DNA of 7,440 nt, taken from NCBI GenBank assembly GCA_903924715.1, contig CAIYCP010000233.1, positions 1 to 7,440 of the forward strand, written 5' to 3'. The translations under genes were made by a program, and so were the position numbers. Shown here piece by piece: positions 5,399 to 7,440 of the stretch (position 1 is the first letter of the stretch; the number at the start of each line of letters is the position of its first letter). The stretch is from an uncultured beta proteobacterium. Lineage in GTDB: Bacteria > Pseudomonadota > Gammaproteobacteria > Burkholderiales > Burkholderiaceae_B. Below the pieces are notes generated by a model. It saw nothing but the letters and a program-made list of their open reading frames with translations. It ran no database searches and was not told the origin of the DNA.

Positions 5399-6529
5399 AT
5401 GCACAGCACGCGTAGTCTGACCCAATGGTTTGAGCAGCTCGAGCGCTTTTGCGCTCAAGCAATGAGCCCCGAGTCTTTGCTTGGCCCCTATGATGCGGCT
5501 CGCGAGCGAAAACGAATCGCTCTTGCCGCAAGTTTCGGTCTGACTGGAGTTCAAGTCGCACTAGAGCATGGTGGCTTTGGCGCGCCTTATTCGATCAAAG
5601 CGAAGCTTGCCCAACGCTTAGCCGGTGTGGATTTCGGTGTGTCAATGGCAGTGATCAACTCACAGAATGTGGCCGATCATGTATCACGTTGGTTGCCTAG
5701 CGCGGTCTCGAAGCGTTGGGTGCCGGGGTTGTTGGGTGGCGACTTGATTGGTTGTACCGCCTTGACTGAGCCTGGGGCCGGATCGGATTTTTCAGCAATC
5801 ACAACCCTTGCCGTTAAAACGCGAGACGGCTGGCGTTTGCAAGGTGAAAAAGCTTGGATCATCAATGCCAAAATTGCGGATGTATTTTTAGTCTACGCGC
5901 AGACACAGCTTGGCGCGGGTGCCGCCGGGATCGCTGCTTTTGTGGTTGAGGCAAAGCGCAAAGGTTTCGAGCGCTCTGGTGATGCGTTCACTTCAGTGGC
6001 GGCATTTAGCAGCACGGCCGGCTTTCGTTTGCAAGGATATGTTGCGCGGGATGACGAAGTGCTGCACGCTCCAGGTCTGGCGTTTAAGCGAGCGCTCGAA
6101 TCCATCAATGGCGCTCGAGTGTATGTCGCAGCGATGTGTGTTGGCATGTTGGAAGAAAGTCTGCGTATCGCGCAAGCATATGGTCAACGGCGACAAACCT
6201 TTGGTCAAGTCTTAGAACAACATCAAGGCTGGCGCTGGGCACTCGCTGAGGCCGCGGTCGATCTTGAGGCTGCACGTGCGTTAGTGCATTGTGCTGCACA
6301 GGCAATAGATGAAGGCGGTCAGTCGCAAGATCTAGCGGCAAAGGCTAAGGTGTTTGCCACGCGCGCCGCGCAACGACATGTACCGGCGTTATTACATGCC
6401 ATGGGTGCAGAAGGTTTACGCGATACTTACCCGTTGATGCGTCATGTTGCAGCGGCGCAAGTCGCGACCTTGGTTGATGGTTCAACCGAAATGTTGCTTG
6501 AAAGAATTAGTAAAAACTTGAAAATATAG
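5399..6529 (+). CDS. Acyl-CoA dehydrogenase family flavoprotein with Asp at the usual catalytic Glu position
   Basis: Cytoplasmic FAD enzyme of the acyl-CoA dehydrogenase fold, which normally oxidises an acyl-CoA to its 2-enoyl-CoA and passes electrons to ETF. It has 376 residues, a normal length. Domains run in the usual order: N-terminal helices (about 1-110), the middle beta domain opening with TEPGAGSD (123-130) and KAWIIN (151-156), and the C-terminal helical domain with RRQTFG (264-269), which contacts FAD. Near the end the usual YEGTSE-type motif reads VDGSTE, so Asp360 stands where most family members have the catalytic Glu. The alternative long-chain/isovaleryl site (the ER of a QER-type motif) reads GAR here, so no replacement Glu is seen there. 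I chose ATG 5399, with GAGAG at 5389-5393 as ribosome binding site; an upstream TTG at 5387 overlaps the livM stop and adds only four residues. Substrate unknown. Confidence 0.92.
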   Translation: MHSTRSLTQWFEQLERFCAQAMSPESLLGPYDAARERKRIALAASFGLTGVQVALEHGGFGAPYSIKAKLAQRLAGVDFGVSMAVINSQNVADHVSRWLPSAVSKRWVPGLLGGDLIGCTALTEPGAGSDFSAITTLAVKTRDGWRLQGEKAWIINAKIADVFLVYAQTQLGAGAAGIAAFVVEAKRKGFERSGDAFTSVAAFSSTAGFRLQGYVARDDEVLHAPGLAFKRALESINGARVYVAAMCVGMLEESLRIAQAYGQRRQTFGQVLEQHQGWRWALAEAAVDLEAARALVHCAAQAIDEGGQSQDLAAKAKVFATRAAQRHVPALLHAMGAEGLRDTYPLMRHVAAAQVATLVDGSTEMLLERISKNLKI

Positions 6530-6539
6530 GTTGAATGCA

Positions 6540-7440
6540 ATGCGCGTATTTCAAATTGAGGGTGAATGGGGGCTTGAACATTTAAAGCTCAGTACGCGCC
6601 CGACCCCCAAGCCGGCTGCAGGGCAAGTGTTGCTCAAAATGAAAGCGTCGTCAGTGAATTATCGCGACCCGATCGTCCCCGAGCGCGGCTATGGCGCTGC
6701 GACGGGCACCTTGCCCTTGATACCCGTTTCGGATGGGATGGGTGAGGTTGTTGAACTTGGCACAGGGGTCACGCGTTTTAAAGTCGGTGACCGCGTGTGT
6801 CCGACGTACTTTCAAAAGTGGATTTCGGGCGAGCCGAATCAAGAGCGATTGACGCATTCGTTAGGCGGTCCAATTGATGGCACGATGGCCGAGTATATGT
6901 GTTTGTCTGAAGAGGGCTTGGTTAAGATCCCGGCTTATTTATCGGATCTTGAGGCGGCAACGTTGCCTTGCGCAGCCGTAACTGCTTGGAGCGCCTTGGT
7001 GTCATGCGGTCAGGTCAAGCCGGGCGATCGTGTGTTGTTACAAGGCTCGGGTGGCGTGTCCCTCTTTGCTTTGCAGTTTGCAAAAATATTGGGTGCTCAG
7101 GTGACGGTCATTTCGTCAAGCGATGCCAAGATTGAGCGCTTAAAAGCCATGGGTGCTGACTACACCATCAATTACACAACAACGCCAGAGTGGGCGAAAG
7201 CTTCACGTGAATTTACCGATGGCAACGGTTATGACCACATCGTTGAGTTAGGAGGTGAAAAAACCTTGCCGCAGTCGTTGCGCTGTGTTCGGCCAGGCGG
7301 CACCTTATCGATGATTGGAATTTTATCGGGTATTGCGATGTCTGCCTCGTTGGGATTAATCATCACGCGTCAAGTGCGTCTGCAAGGGATCACGGTGGGC
7401 AACCGCGATTCGTTTGAGGCGTTGTTGCGTGCGATGACTC
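6540..7440 (+). CDS. Zinc-independent medium-chain dehydrogenase/reductase (quinone oxidoreductase/enone reductase-like), C-terminus cut by window edge
   Basis: An NAD(P)-dependent oxidoreductase of the MDR superfamily; 300 codons are visible, and relatives are about 335-340 residues, so only the tail is missing. The GroES-like N-terminal domain shows SVNYRD (38-43), PVSDGMGEV (62-70) and GDRV (83-86). The nucleotide-binding domain has LPCAAVTAW (142-150) and the Rossmann turn QGSGGVS (168-174), followed by the second-strand VISSSDAK and the late RPGGTLSMIG segment. The Cys and GHE-type zinc ligands of true alcohol dehydrogenases are absent, and NYRD plus SDG match the zinc-free branch, so names such as zinc-dependent alcohol dehydrogenase would mislead. 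The start has AGG at 6528-6530, overlapping the preceding TAG stop, and the 10-base gap implies the same operon. It probably reduces an enone, quinone or enoyl intermediate, but the substrate is inference. It does not look like AcuI. Confidence 0.9.
   Translation, partial: MRVFQIEGEWGLEHLKLSTRPTPKPAAGQVLLKMKASSVNYRDPIVPERGYGAATGTLPLIPVSDGMGEVVELGTGVTRFKVGDRVCPTYFQKWISGEPNQERLTHSLGGPIDGTMAEYMCLSEEGLVKIPAYLSDLEAATLPCAAVTAWSALVSCGQVKPGDRVLLQGSGGVSLFALQFAKILGAQVTVISSSDAKIERLKAMGADYTINYTTTPEWAKASREFTDGNGYDHIVELGGEKTLPQSLRCVRPGGTLSMIGILSGIAMSASLGLIITRQVRLQGITVGNRDSFEALLRAMT

Noticed and set aside
5153..5554. 133-codon minus-strand open frame
   Set aside because: It lies antisense to the livM end and the acyl-CoA dehydrogenase start, both of which have strong family motifs, and it has no recognisable domain.
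6540..7440. Identification of the MDR gene as acuI (acryloyl-CoA reductase) because of the AcuR-like regulator
   Set aside because: The N-terminal sequence and the NYRD and SDGMG motifs fit a different zinc-free MDR branch, and no DMSP-related gene is present.

Overview
The window looks like part of a bacterial chromosome from a Gram-negative proteobacterium, most likely a betaproteobacterium of the Burkholderiales type. The basis is moderate GC content, Shine-Dalgarno-led genes, a periplasmic binding protein with a Sec signal, and the familiar pairing of branched-chain-type (HAAT family) ABC transporters with acyl-CoA dehydrogenases in that group. The taxonomic call is inference. No rRNA, tRNA, CRISPR array, insertion sequence or phage gene was seen.

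Layout. Positions 1-520 (minus strand) hold a TetR-family regulator of the NemR/AcuR type, cut by the left edge. Positions 521-790 are an AT-rich divergent control region with a near-perfect TetR-style operator, TAGAC-GATCG-GTCTA, at 654-668. From 791 onward all genes are on the plus strand and tightly packed, with gaps of 0 to 47 bases and one ATGA overlap. In order they are: LivG-like ATPase (791-1558), LivF-like ATPase (1559-2260), periplasmic substrate-binding protein (2308-3531), LivH-like permease (3562-4419), LivM-like permease (4416-5390), acyl-CoA dehydrogenase family protein (5399-6529), and a zinc-free medium-chain dehydrogenase/reductase (6540 to beyond the right edge). I saw no terminator between them, so they probably form one operon.

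How it fits together. The five transporter genes make a complete importer: one binding protein, two permeases and two ATPases. The two enzymes that follow are a flavin acyl-CoA dehydrogenase and an NAD(P)-dependent enone or quinone reductase type protein. Together they suggest uptake of an organic acid or amino-acid-like compound followed by redox steps on its thioester or enone intermediates, under a divergent TetR repressor. The ligand cannot be read from the sequence, and no CoA ligase or CoA transferase lies inside the window.

Points worth a second look: a regulator cysteine that aligns with the redox/electrophile-sensing Cys106 of NemR; an operator one base short of a perfect 16-bp palindrome; a degenerate ABC signature (ISSAQ) in the LivG-like ATPase beside a canonical one in LivF; an acyl-CoA dehydrogenase with Asp where the usual catalytic Glu stands; a vicinal Cys pair at the expected ligand pocket of the binding protein; and a 16-codon upstream ORF that overlaps the livG start. 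These are variations on known families. I do not see evidence for a wholly new kind of system.
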